Assembly (NCBI GenBank): GCA_004151065.3
Contig: NWUY0300136170.1
Coordinates: 1 to 12,198, forward strand
From: Larix sibirica
Taxonomy: Eukaryota > Streptophyta > Pinopsida > Pinales > Pinaceae
Length of the DNA: 12,198 nt
Reading direction: 5' to 3'
Position numbers and translations under genes: made by a program. Shown here one piece after another: positions 1 through 8,411 of the stretch (positions within the stretch are counted from its first letter, which is position 1; the number at the start of each line of letters is the position of its first letter). A model generated the notes under the pieces. It saw only the letters and a list, made by a program, of their open reading frames with translations. It made no database searches and was not told the origin of the DNA.

Positions 1-33
1 GGACATCCCGAAGTTACCATAATCTAACATAAG

Positions 34-762
34 GTGATTGCGCATGTAAGGGTTTGTCATAACCACCTTAGCACCCCTCCCTCTTGGTCACCCTGGTCAT
101 TATGGACAAAAAGTCCCTTCTTTGCAAAACTGAAGAGGTCGTACCACCTAAAAAAGGAGGGCATTGAGGGAAAAAGCACAATGATGGGGTTAGATGGGGC
201 ACATCATCCTCCATACAAGCTCGGATTGAAGGTTTCAACTTTCAAGGCCTTATCGAAACATATGTACCATGGACTCTAAAGAAGTCAAAGTCCACAGGCT
301 AATCAAGAATGTTCAGGCAAGTCTTGTTGCACATCCTTCTATCGAATTGTTAATGGATATCGTTGCTATCGACGTGCTGGAAGCATGTGGTATGTTGTTA
401 TCAAGAAAAAGGACCGCACACTTAGGTGGTAAGTTGGTAACATATAGATGGACTTATCATATGCCACCATTCCCACATCAGAAGGAACATTTGTAGTGCT
501 ACACAGGTAACATTTGAGAAAATATCATCTAGAATATCCAGAAGATCCAGGAAATGAAACAGTTTGCTTTCAAGACAATGTCAGGTCCTATGGGTTTTGG
601 ATGATGAGCCTCAACAGAGCTGTGAACCAATCAATTGAAGAAAAGTTTATTCATGAAAACGAAAAAATTGAAAGGCCACAAGGGTACAGTATTGTTGATC
701 GAGGAGAATTTAGATGCATTATTCTTATTACCTTGACCAATTATCATTTTATTCATCAATAA
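34..762 (+). mobile_element. Decayed Ty3/gypsy-like polyprotein fragment (protease C-terminal region)
   Basis: This is a relic of an LTR-retrotransposon polyprotein. Around 269-447, in frame 2, the translation contains MDIVAIDV followed by GMLLSRK and LGG, the pattern found at the C-terminal side of the aspartic protease in plant Ty3/gypsy elements. The frame then changes near 440, and frame 1 reads MDLSYATIPTSEGTFVVLHR from 448, the usual continuation. A stop lies at 508-510, after which frame 1 stays open to 762 (RKYHLEYPEDPGNE and onward). The catalytic Asp-Ser/Thr-Gly motif, reverse transcriptase and integrase are not visible. The piece 34-279 is open in frame 1 but I recognise nothing in it, so its membership is a guess. 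No LTRs were identified. The protease-like signature is reasonably convincing; the element boundaries are unknown. Confidence 0.6.
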
Positions 763-1378
763 GAGGGAGTGTATCATCTTATGAGCATTGTTTCACTTGT
801 TAGGCACATGATGCTTCATCTATAATCACCATGAAGACATGAGAACACATCACACCATACCTCCTAGTCAACCATAATGGCCAGCACTCAACCATTCAGA
901 AGCAACATCTCCAAACCAGAACACAAGTGTACCCCTAAATATCTAGCCATAAAGAACTGCAAGTTCAATCCTTGTGAAAAAATTCACTAGTGATGTGATG
1001 AAAATCACGTCTGATCCTCATACAGTATGAAGGGTGACAGAAGTTTTTACCATACTCTTCACGGACTATGTTTTTTTAGATACTTTGTGGATGTGGCAGT
1101 GCCAACTGCCAAATGTCCTATTGACAGATTTTAAACCTTGGCCCAGATGGGATTTTTCAGATCTTAGTGATCTGCAGTTATGTTTTTTCTCCAGTCTAGC
1201 ACCAGTTGTTCAGCCCCTTTGGATTTTGGTTATGACCATATGTTGAGTCTATAACTGGTTATGATTTTTTTGAGTGATACCAGCAATGGTCTGGGCCTCT
1301 CAAGGGAATTCTAAGCCAGTCAAGTGGACTGTTTTGTAGCATTGGTTAGTGCAAAGTTTTCTTCGGAATAATGTGAAA

Positions 1379-1454
1379 AAACATGAACTTATTCTTTGGG
1401 GAAAATAAGAACACTCCTCAGTGCTAACATATGTATACAAAATAGTATAAGATT
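1379..1454 (+). repeat. Direct repeat, copy 1 of 2 (76 bp)
   Basis: This copy begins at AAACATGAACTTATTCTTTG and ends at AGTATAAGATT. It matches 1515-1590 at about 71 of 76 positions with no net length difference, an offset of 136 bases. The flanking and intervening sequences do not match, so this is not a simple tandem duplication of a 136-bp unit. Confidence 0.85.
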
Positions 1455-1514
1455 GTCGTTTTCAGCATCAGACTGGAATATTCGAAAAGAAAAAACAGAA
1501 TTCAGAACAACTTG

Positions 1515-1590
1515 AAACATGAACTTATTCTTTGGGGAAAAAAACAACACTCCTGAGTTCTAACATATATATACAAAATAGTATAAGATT
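1515..1590 (+). repeat. Direct repeat, copy 2 of 2 (76 bp)
   Basis: Second copy of the repeat at 1379-1454, separated from it by 60 unrelated bases (1455-1514). The differences are five scattered substitutions in the central part, which suggests an old duplication. No protein or RNA gene is apparent in either copy. Confidence 0.85.
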
Positions 1591-1687
1591 TGGATTATAT
1601 TGAGATTTATATGGTGCCATGCATAAATTACCTTATTCAAGCAGACAATAAGTAAATGATAGAGAGAACAAAACTATAGAATAAAAC

Positions 1688-1770
1688 CTGAAGGATTGCT
1701 TGAACCAGAACAACAATTGTAGCAGCAAAGCATGATCTTTTTCAACTTTATCCGGTTTAAACTTCCCATC
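1688..1770 (-). CDS. Putative single exon of a peptide:N-glycanase (PNG1-like) gene
   Basis: On the minus strand an 83-bp open stretch is preceded by TTTTACAG (acceptor AG at 1772-1771) and followed by a GT donor at 1687-1686 in the context TTCAG|GTTTTA. It encodes DGKFKPDKVEKDHALLLQLL and then FWFKQSF, ending with two bases (AG) of a split codon. From memory of the family, plant cytosolic peptide:N-glycanases, which deglycosylate misfolded glycoproteins during ER-associated degradation, carry a similar ...LLQLLFWFK.SFRWVN segment just before the zinc-binding cysteines. The split AG would complete the Arg of such a motif. The next exon, with Trp-Val-Asn and the CxxC pair, was not found between here and position 1, and no upstream exon was found either. 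In a gymnosperm these could lie tens of kilobases away. The exon has no disabling change. An isolated captured or duplicated exon is the alternative. Confidence 0.5.
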
Positions 1771-3513
1771 CTGTAAAACATATCATTCCTCAGAGAGCTT
1801 AGGCCACTTCTGTGATAAGAAGGATTATGATAGGACTCCCACTGCATGAGTCCATCTCATTCATTTCCGTAGAGATGCTCACTGCCAATACTATGAATCT
1901 AGAATCTCGCTTTTCAGATATAACGGTAAAGACTGGTTTTATAATTTTATGCAATTAAGGCAAATATCAATAAACAATACATAATTTTATAAAAAAGGGT
2001 CCCATTGATCAAAAGCCAATAGCCATAATGACTGAGTATAACATTCAGGCCACAGCCAGTGCTCCTAAGAACAGCAAATCAATAGCAAATGTAGCTAACT
2101 AGTCTAGTACAAGAGCAGTTGAAAAATAAGCACATGCTAAAGATAAGAGTCAATCATAAACCATAACCTCTTCTAATAACAAAGGAAGTAGATGGAACAG
2201 AACATAATAATTTTCAAATCGTTAATGAGAATTTCTGGAGAACTCCTATGAAACTTATGCTCTCAGATTCCCCTCGGGCCTCAAGAGCATCTGCAGGCAC
2301 CACGTGCAGAATCCACTTGATGAAACTGAGGAGATGCCTCTCCTAATAGTGGAATTGCTTGTTTAATTCCAATGGCTGAGAAAACCTACTGGGTGATAAA
2401 TATGGTAGCTAAATACATGTTCCTCTAGGAAATAGAAGAGAGCAATTGTACTAACTGCATTGACAAGCCAAAGCAGATGTTTGAAATAATCCAAAACAGA
2501 TCCTACCATCCTGTTGATGCTTGGGAAAATCCTAGCATCGACAGTAGGGATTCTCCCCAATGAAAAGTCCCAATTAGACTATTCACTATTTGGGATGAGG
2601 AATCCGTCTAGTTTATGGTCTGGCTACCGTAGGATATGCTTTTAGTTGAGTTTATCGGTTAGGGCTCGATCCACCATTTAAATTTTATTATTAGGCAATG
2701 TGAATGCAAATGTCCTAATTCTAACTGTGCATGATCCTATCTAAGCTAAGTTTGATTTGCAGGCAAGGCCTCACGAAGTGATGATCAGGTTCTTACCTCT
2801 CGTCTTACCACCTCTGCCTTACCAAATCAACTAAAACTATGCTACCAAAATACATAACTTTAGCCTATCTAATCTAGCCTATCCTTGTAAGGAGTGAAAT
2901 TAAAATTAGAGTAATCGTTGTAATTGTTTATTACAACTTCAACAGTTAACTATTGAAATAAATGTATTCACAATCACAGTATAAAAGTCGCACAAAGATA
3001 GCTTTGGCATAGCATTAATTCATTCATTACTCAAAATCACTGAGAAAATTGCATTTCATAATTATAAACAGTAAAATAATTCACATACCACTAGAGTAAT
3101 CCAACAGAACATGAAAGATCTTACAGCATATAGATGAACAAATGAAGAAGTAATCATGCACATTCATTCATGTAATCCCATGCAACAGTCTATGTGTGCC
3201 TTCACCCAACGAAATAGTCCTTTCTCATTAGCAGAAAAATAGCTTTCTTACAAGATGGTACTACTTCACTATTACACCAGCCAAAAGCCCCTTTCTCCTA
3301 TTTATATTTAAAAAATTTGTCTTGACATAACTTATCACTTCACATTCCATCCTGAACTCTTGGTTTCCCACAGTTTTGTCCTTTTGTGGTTGCACTCAAA
3401 AATAGCTAAAATAAAAGTATAATTACAATATTACATCAATTAGATTGTATATTCTCTTGACTTTGTATATAATTATCCCAATGATCAATTTCATAAGATA
3501 TTACGTTTAGTTG
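1771..3513. other. Non-coding interval between the putative exon and the large pseudogene
   Basis: About 1.7 kb with no gene I can support. A 65-residue open stretch on the minus strand (2560-2363) has no recognisable domain and lacks start-site support. The interval is AT-rich and contains a TATA-like motif at 3298-3306. It would be intron if the exon at 1688-1770 belongs to a long minus-strand gene, and its right part would also include any 3' untranslated sequence of the pseudogene ending at 3514. Confidence 0.45.
3298..3306 (-). promoter_or_regulatory. TATA-box-like motif on the minus strand
   Basis: The minus strand reads TATAAATAG, a close match to the plant TATA consensus, inside an AT-rich stretch. 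It lies about 210 bases downstream of the pseudogene stop. No coding sequence was identified further along on that strand, so it could be the promoter of an undetected LTR or simply chance in AT-rich DNA. Confidence 0.2.
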
Positions 3514-6500
3514 TTAGGGCTCTAATAATTTCAGAGCTATTTCATGTGCAGATAACTCTTTAACCATATCAATCAGCCCCTTCGTTGCAGCTTTGTGACC
3601 TTCTCCTAAAAATAGGCATTCATAGTAGCTTGTCCAATATGTTGTTGAATATCTTCCGTGGTGAGTGAGTCCAGCTTTTTAATGTAATCAATTTCATCAT
3701 TCAGAATATTTCTTAGCTCTGCCATACACTACTCCTTTGGTGTTAGCTCATCAATGGCCTTAAGAGGCGGAAGATGACATCTCTTAAATGCTTTGTAGAT
3801 GGTCTGATAAATATCTTCACACTTTGGTGACCGATCTTTGTACTTCATTCTGTATCTTCTTCTCTACCTTTTGACAACTCTCCAAGAGTGTTATGTCCAA
3901 TTTTAACTCAGCAGTAGTCCTTTTTGGCAAATGTGCAGAAATCTCCTTGGCTTTTCCCTTCCAGGCAATTAGCTTCTTCATTTTATCATAGGTTCCTACT
4001 AATTTTTGCTTTACAGTTGAAGCTTCTTTAGATATCTACTTCAATCTAGTTACCATTTATTTCAACTCATAAGTTTTCTCAGTAAGCAATCCCTGGGAGT
4101 GAAACAACTATTCCTGAAATTGAGAAGCATGCTCATAAAATGGCGTCAGATCTCGTGTCTATATTTGAGCAGATTTAAGTTGCTCTACCAAGGATTCATT
4201 TTCTTTATTTAATTCAGCTATCTAAGATTGCAAAGCTCCCTTTTCTATTATGAGTCACTCAACTCGTTGATTTATCTGAGTTTCCATGTCTTCTAACTCG
4301 CTTATCCGAGCTTAAAAATCAGCTTTTTCACCTTCCATGATGACTAGTTGTACATTTAACAAATCCTTTTCATCCTCGAGACTTTTAATGTCCTGCAAGA
4401 TCTTTTCCTTTTTTTGACTCCAAGGCGTCACGTTGTATTCTCATTTCTATTTCGTCACTTCAGGCTTTTACTAGATTGTCCTATTCTCATTTCTATTTCG
4501 TCACTTCAGGCTTTTACCAGATTGTCCTTAAGTTTGATCATCTTGGCCTTGCTCCTTTCTACATATTCAGTCAACTTATCTGTGTTATCTGTGTTTGCTT
4601 GCACTGGAGCAACATTCACTGAAGTCATGATCCTTGGGTATTTATTGTTGCCTTCCATTACTGCACATTATTGTATGGTTATGATGTCCGGTTGCGTGGC
4701 AATCTTCAATCTTTTCTTTGTTCTTCTTAGAATGGTTTTTCTTTTGGGATCAAAAACTATAGTATCAAGTTTAGCCACTGAATGTTGTTTTGATGGTGTG
4801 AATGGCATGAGTCCAAGCACAGCCAGTGGGAGATGATACCAATATTAGTGGGATTATCTATCTCCAAATCTTGTTGCCCACTCTCCTCCTGCATTTTATT
4901 TTCTTCCACAACTTTCTTGACTTTTTCTTCTTCTTCTATTTTCTTCTGTAGTGCTTCTGCTTCTAAGCGCTTTTCTTCTTGTTTAGCTGCTATTTTGTCT
5001 GCTTTTCTTGTTCTTCTTTCCTCTTTTGTGTTTTCAGCTTCTTCTTCCCTTTTTCTTATTTCTTCCTTCTTCCTTGCTAGCTCCTCTTCTTGCAACTTCT
5101 TCGCTTCTTTTACCGCCAGAGATTCTGCTTTAGATTTCTTTCATGCTGCATCTTCCAAATCTTCCTTTATCTTGCTGGAGCTTGCTTCTGTCTTCTTTCC
5201 GAACCTCTTGTTCAAATCCGTAATGTTCTTTTCTCTTCAGTATACTTCTTGGTCCTTTAATAAATTATCAGTATACTCAAAATTGATCTTGCATGATAGG
5301 AAATGCTTAGCAACCTTTTGCTAACTATAATTTCTAACAAAGATTTTCTCTCCAAAATGGTAAGCTTCTAATTCCTTCACAAATCCCTCAGCTCCTTTGA
5401 CCTTGGTAAACTTATAAGATCCAACCACAAATAGGAGTGTTGGATAGGAAGCTTTCTTATGCTCATTCAAAAATGTCCGACACCATTTACAAATACATGT
5501 ATTACTGCTTCCTTCAAAATGGTGCAATCAGTTACATATTTGGGCATCAATGAAGGACTCTTCGTGCCTCCATACATGCGGAGATAAGTGCCTTCTGGAG
5601 TGAAATAATAATCTTTGTATCCACTGACAACTTCTAATGCTACATCTGACATACAATTATGTTCTTCATTGAAAATCAATCGATATATAGGCATTATAAA
5701 TTCTTCGTAGATCAACTTGTAAAAGTTGGCATGTCTATGTGCCCACATGATTTGGTAGGCCACATAGATTGGAGTCTCCTCTGGAACCCAATAGCATCGA
5801 AGTTTAGGGAAAGGATTTATGATGAGGATGTAATCGATCAAGTATGACAACATGTAGAATTCAACTTTCTTTTGTTTTATCCCTTCCTATGCATTTAATA
5901 TGGCTTGGGCCATATTTTATGAGATGATGTCTTCCTAGTTGCAAATGGTGGCATAAGTTGTGACATGGTACAACAATGGAATCCAACTTAGTCTATAGTT
6001 GTTCGCATTTGCTTTCCCGTATATCCTACACAGAAGCATCGTGGCGACCCTGAATGGAGTCCTCAGATTCTTGGTTTCATGTTCTTCACTAGACCTCTAT
6101 CGCAACTGTTTGCCTAGGAGTAGCATTTTCTTTCCATATTCCGAATGATCTATCTTTACACTTTTAACCCAATCATCTGTTAGGAAAACCCTGGGAGCTG
6201 GTAATCTATATGCTTTGCTTATATGTGCGAGTTGGAATGAGGCAAAACCATTTTCGTTAGCTCCCGCAATGATCTTGGATTTGACATCTACATACAGAAG
6301 TATCCATCCGATTACTTCCAAACATGGGAACAACTCCGGTCATGTAGCATCCTTGTGGAGACCAGACTTCTTGATATTCTGGTATATCACATTTTCTTCT
6401 ATAGTTGCGCCTGATACATTATGATCCCGTATAAGGTGGTAAAGCTCTCCCCATTTATATTAAGGGACTATTCCCATGGCACCCTTTGTGTCCTCAAACT

Positions 6501-6639
6501 GAGTTTCCTTGGTGGGTTCTAGGACCATATCAATATCTAAATCTGAATCCACCACCCTGGCGTTGCGCTTAGAGGTCCTTCTAGACGTTTCTAAATCCTG
6601 TGACATAAGAGCAGTATCAAATAGTGGCATTGTCTCCAT
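3514..6639 (-). pseudogene. Decayed gene for a large (about 1,040-codon) coiled-coil protein, family unrecognised
   Basis: One long degenerate coding region can be followed on the minus strand from an ATG at 6639-6637 to a TAA at 3516-3514. 6639-5470 keeps a single frame and encodes a globular part (for example GWILLYVDVKSKIIAGANE, LPAPRVFLTDDW, CYWVPEETPIYVAYQIMWAH). It has in-frame stops at 6462, 6342, 6099, 5937, 5919 and 5889 (first base on this strand). After a one-base shift at the T run 5469-5473 the frame continues through VVGSYKFTKVKGAEGFVKEL into a Lys/Glu-rich coiled coil (about 5115-4870), with stops at 5323, 5239 and 5143. A frame change near 4835 leads to a basic linker. A 46-bp duplication then shifts the frame again, and 4435-3830 is heptad-like (ELNKENESLVEQLKSAQ) with seven stops. 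Further shifts near 3820 and 3610 precede the end (AHEIALKLLEP). No catalytic motif is visible. I cannot name the family; a repetitive plant gene family or a transposon accessory protein are both possible. It is clearly non-functional. Confidence 0.75.
4436..4527 (-). repeat. 46-bp tandem duplication inside the pseudogene
   Basis: Positions 4436-4481 and 4482-4527 are head-to-tail copies that differ at one site (T at 4472, C at 4518). Because 46 is not a multiple of three, the duplication itself shifts the pseudogene frame. The near identity makes it one of the youngest events in the window, added to a gene that was probably already dead. Confidence 0.95.
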
Positions 6640-6665
6640 TCATAATACAACTAGATATAGTTCTA

Positions 6666-7526
6666 CTAAAAAAGTAATTACATAAAGAAATAAACATACT
6701 ATGCATATGATTCCCTCATGGACTTTCAATCCTTTCTCAACCATATTATCAATTGCAACTAACATGATAACAAGTATAATATGCAAAGTATTGTTCACGA
6801 AAGCTAACTATGATTTAGAGTTTAAAATTCATCTGATATATTTGCATTTTGAAACGATGAACCAGGTTAAGCGCATTTAAGCAAATGACCATATTGAAAC
6901 TAAATAAAAAGGGCTTAAGTCGAGCAATGCTTATCTTGATTATGGATAGAGATCAAACGCCAAAGTTCAATCTTTCAAACTGTGAGAGCCAATCAAGCTT
7001 CGGGCTTCAAACGCACTTCCTATCTTCACATTAGCTAGAAACTTCAACCACAGGGTTTACTGTAATTTCATGGTCAAGGCTGCCATCTATGGTTTAAAAT
7101 TGCGCTTAGATTATGAAATCCTTCTAGGGACGAGTAAAGGACTAGGTCTAACCATACTTCCTTTTGTAAAGGTACGCATTTAGAAGAATCAAACAAGATC
7201 AATAGGTAAGAGTCCTAAGAATCCCAACTGCTGGTTAAACACACAGTTTGTTGTTCTAAGGACTAGCCAAGTCTCGAAAGTGTCTCCCGAACCACACGCA
7301 CTTGAAACTTGGGCGTCTAGGGTTACTACTATGCATAATAAGAATTGATGCAGACTAGGGTTTACACCTTTCTCCTTTAATAAGATGCAATGGAAGGTTC
7401 CATGGTTTGAAAGCATAGAAGTAGGGTGCCATGTAATGGTTTACTCTACTTTTCTAACAATTTTTTAAGCGCCATTCCTAAATGACCAGGTGTAACAAAA
7501 TTATCGAATACAATTAGAAAACCTAC
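6666..7526 (-). other. Putative intron in the 5' leader of the pseudogene
   Basis: On the minus strand a good donor, ATCGAG|GTAGGT, begins the intron at 7526. A T-rich tract ending TACTTTTTTAG gives an acceptor at 6667-6666, 27 bases before the pseudogene ATG at 6639 (an alternative AG three bases further on is possible). The 861-bp interval holds no coherent coding sequence. Keeping an intron means the locus is not a processed, reverse-transcribed copy. This is inferred from sequence alone, without transcript evidence. Confidence 0.45.
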
Positions 7527-7625
7527 CTCGATGTGTGATGAAAGTGTTGATGAACTTGTGGTTGAGTTGGCACTGCCCTCCGTCCAGGTGGCGCGAGCAA
7601 ACGAACGACGTTCAGGAATTCGGGG
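7527..7625 (-). other. Putative non-coding first exon of the pseudogene
   Basis: This lies between the expected transcription start, about 30 bases below the TATA box, and the donor at 7526. The minus strand has no ATG here ahead of the intron, so it would be untranslated leader. It is locally rich in CpG compared with its surroundings. The 5' end is only an estimate. Confidence 0.35.
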
Positions 7626-7650
7626 AGAAACTTGTAATGGGATCACTCCG

Positions 7651-7675
7651 CTTTATATTGGCTTTCAAACCCTAA
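7651..7675 (-). promoter_or_regulatory. TATA box with adjacent telo-box
   Basis: The minus strand reads TATAAAG at 7657-7651, directly preceded by a CCAAT-like GCCAA. Ten bases further upstream is TTAGGGTTT (7675-7667), the reverse of the plant telo-box AAACCCTAA, which is common near start sites of plant genes. Spacing to the putative first exon fits an RNA polymerase II promoter driving the minus-strand pseudogene. Confidence 0.45.
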
Positions 7676-7846
7676 CACCTCACGACTGGGTCAACGGGTA
7701 GCACATGCTCAAAACCCTTTTCAAATTACCAAGTGTAAACTACGTCTCGCATTTGTAAAGAAAATCGCTTTTATAACTCAAGGTAGATGGTTGGCAGTCT
7801 AAAAACTTTGTATAGTCGTTTAATGGAAATTTAACATGAACCCTTG

Positions 7847-8375
7847 TGACGTGTTTCGAGTCAAAATTTTGATTTACGTCAATACAATCGACAGCCAAAC
7901 TAACACTTACTCCAAAGTTACCTGGGGACAAACTCAAAAACAAGCCGATGCGTAAACAAATCGGGACAAAAGCTCTGATTGGCTCGATTGTTTCGGAGAT
8001 GACTTGGTTAAGGCTTCGACCTGTTTCGGGCCTAAACCAAAATTAACAGCGAAACAATCATTTTTTTCAAGAAAAAAATAAGTGTTTAAGTGTGTCGAGG
8101 TTAAATTGTATTCTATTCCGAGCGTTTCGCTAACAATTTGAAAATGAACCCGACCGGATCGACGTGAAACTCAAAAAATACTCCAACTATTTCGGCAAGA
8201 AACATAGTATCGATCCGACTATTTTCGGGGGAAAATGGATTTGGATTCGATCAAATCGGCATGAAACTAAAAAGTTAACTGGTTGTTTCAATGTAAAAAT
8301 GCATTTGGCTTTGACTGTTTTGGCGCAAATTCAAATTGGGCTGCGACTGTTTCGGCACAATTTTGGTAAATCGCC
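7847..8375. repeat. Degenerate tandem array with a 32-bp period
   Basis: A motif close to CGACTGTTTCGGCATGAAAC recurs at a regular interval. Unit starts at 8087, 8119, 8151, 8184, 8216, 8248, 8280, 8312 and 8344 are all 32 or 33 bases apart. Weaker units occur at about 7951, 7985 and 8017, and more decayed ones back to about 7847. Units are well diverged, so the array is old, and some carry the core in the opposite orientation (8050-8059, 8373-8380). It sits about 200-720 bases upstream of the TATA box at 7651 on the minus strand and stops close to where recognisable LINE sequence begins. Whether it is a minisatellite, a cluster of binding sites or a transposon subterminal repeat cannot be told from here. 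Confidence 0.75.
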
Positions 8376-8411
8376 GAAACATTCAAAATGCAAAATTTTT
8401 CTGTGTCAAAT

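Larger units (their letters stand above)
763..1687. other. Non-coding interval, no gene recognised
   Basis: About 925 bases without a supportable coding region. A short open stretch at 1034-1246 (+) is hydrophobic and shows no motif, so it is left out. The only clear structure is the pair of 76-bp direct repeats at 1379-1454 and 1515-1590. If the exon at 1688-1770 is real, this interval would be intron downstream of it on the minus strand. Confidence 0.5.

Noticed and set aside
1034-1246. A 70-residue hydrophobic open frame on the plus strand
   Set aside because: Its aromatic and Leu-rich composition follows from T-rich sequence; there is no domain, promoter or homologous context.
2240-2340. 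A minus-strand stretch reading VPADALEARGESES, considered as a further PNG1 exon
   Set aside because: It does not align convincingly with the PNGase segment expected before the exon at 1770, and no good splice sites flank it.
2363-2560. A 65-residue open frame on the minus strand
   Set aside because: No recognisable motif, no splice or start support, and a length expected by chance in AT-rich DNA.
2660-3480. Possible LTR on the minus strand: TATAAATAG at 3306-3298 and a TGGTGGATCGAGCCC stretch further on that loosely recalls a Met-tRNA primer-binding site
   Set aside because: The match to the primer-binding site is poor, no second LTR copy or gag was seen, and no clear LTR ends could be placed.
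4414-5324. Two long open frames on the plus strand (4414-4836 and 4833-5324), rich in Ser, Phe and Leu
   Set aside because: They lie antisense to the Lys/Glu-rich coiled-coil part of the minus-strand pseudogene. Their composition is what the reverse complement of such codons produces, and they show no domain.
5659-6424. Plus-strand open frames 5659-5847 and 6215-6424
   Set aside because: These are antisense shadows of the pseudogene's N-terminal half; the minus-strand reading is continuous across the whole region and these are not.
7189-7416. A 75-residue open frame on the minus strand
   Set aside because: It falls inside the proposed leader intron and shows no similarity or coding pattern.
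7446-7646. Open frame on the minus strand covering the putative first exon, starting at a non-ATG codon
   Set aside because: It has no ATG ahead of the donor site and runs on into the proposed intron; it is better explained as untranslated leader plus intron.
7847-8375. CRISPR-like array, because of a regular 32-bp period
   Set aside because: The repeat fills the whole unit, with no conserved-repeat and unique-spacer alternation; units are highly diverged and the context is a plant genome.
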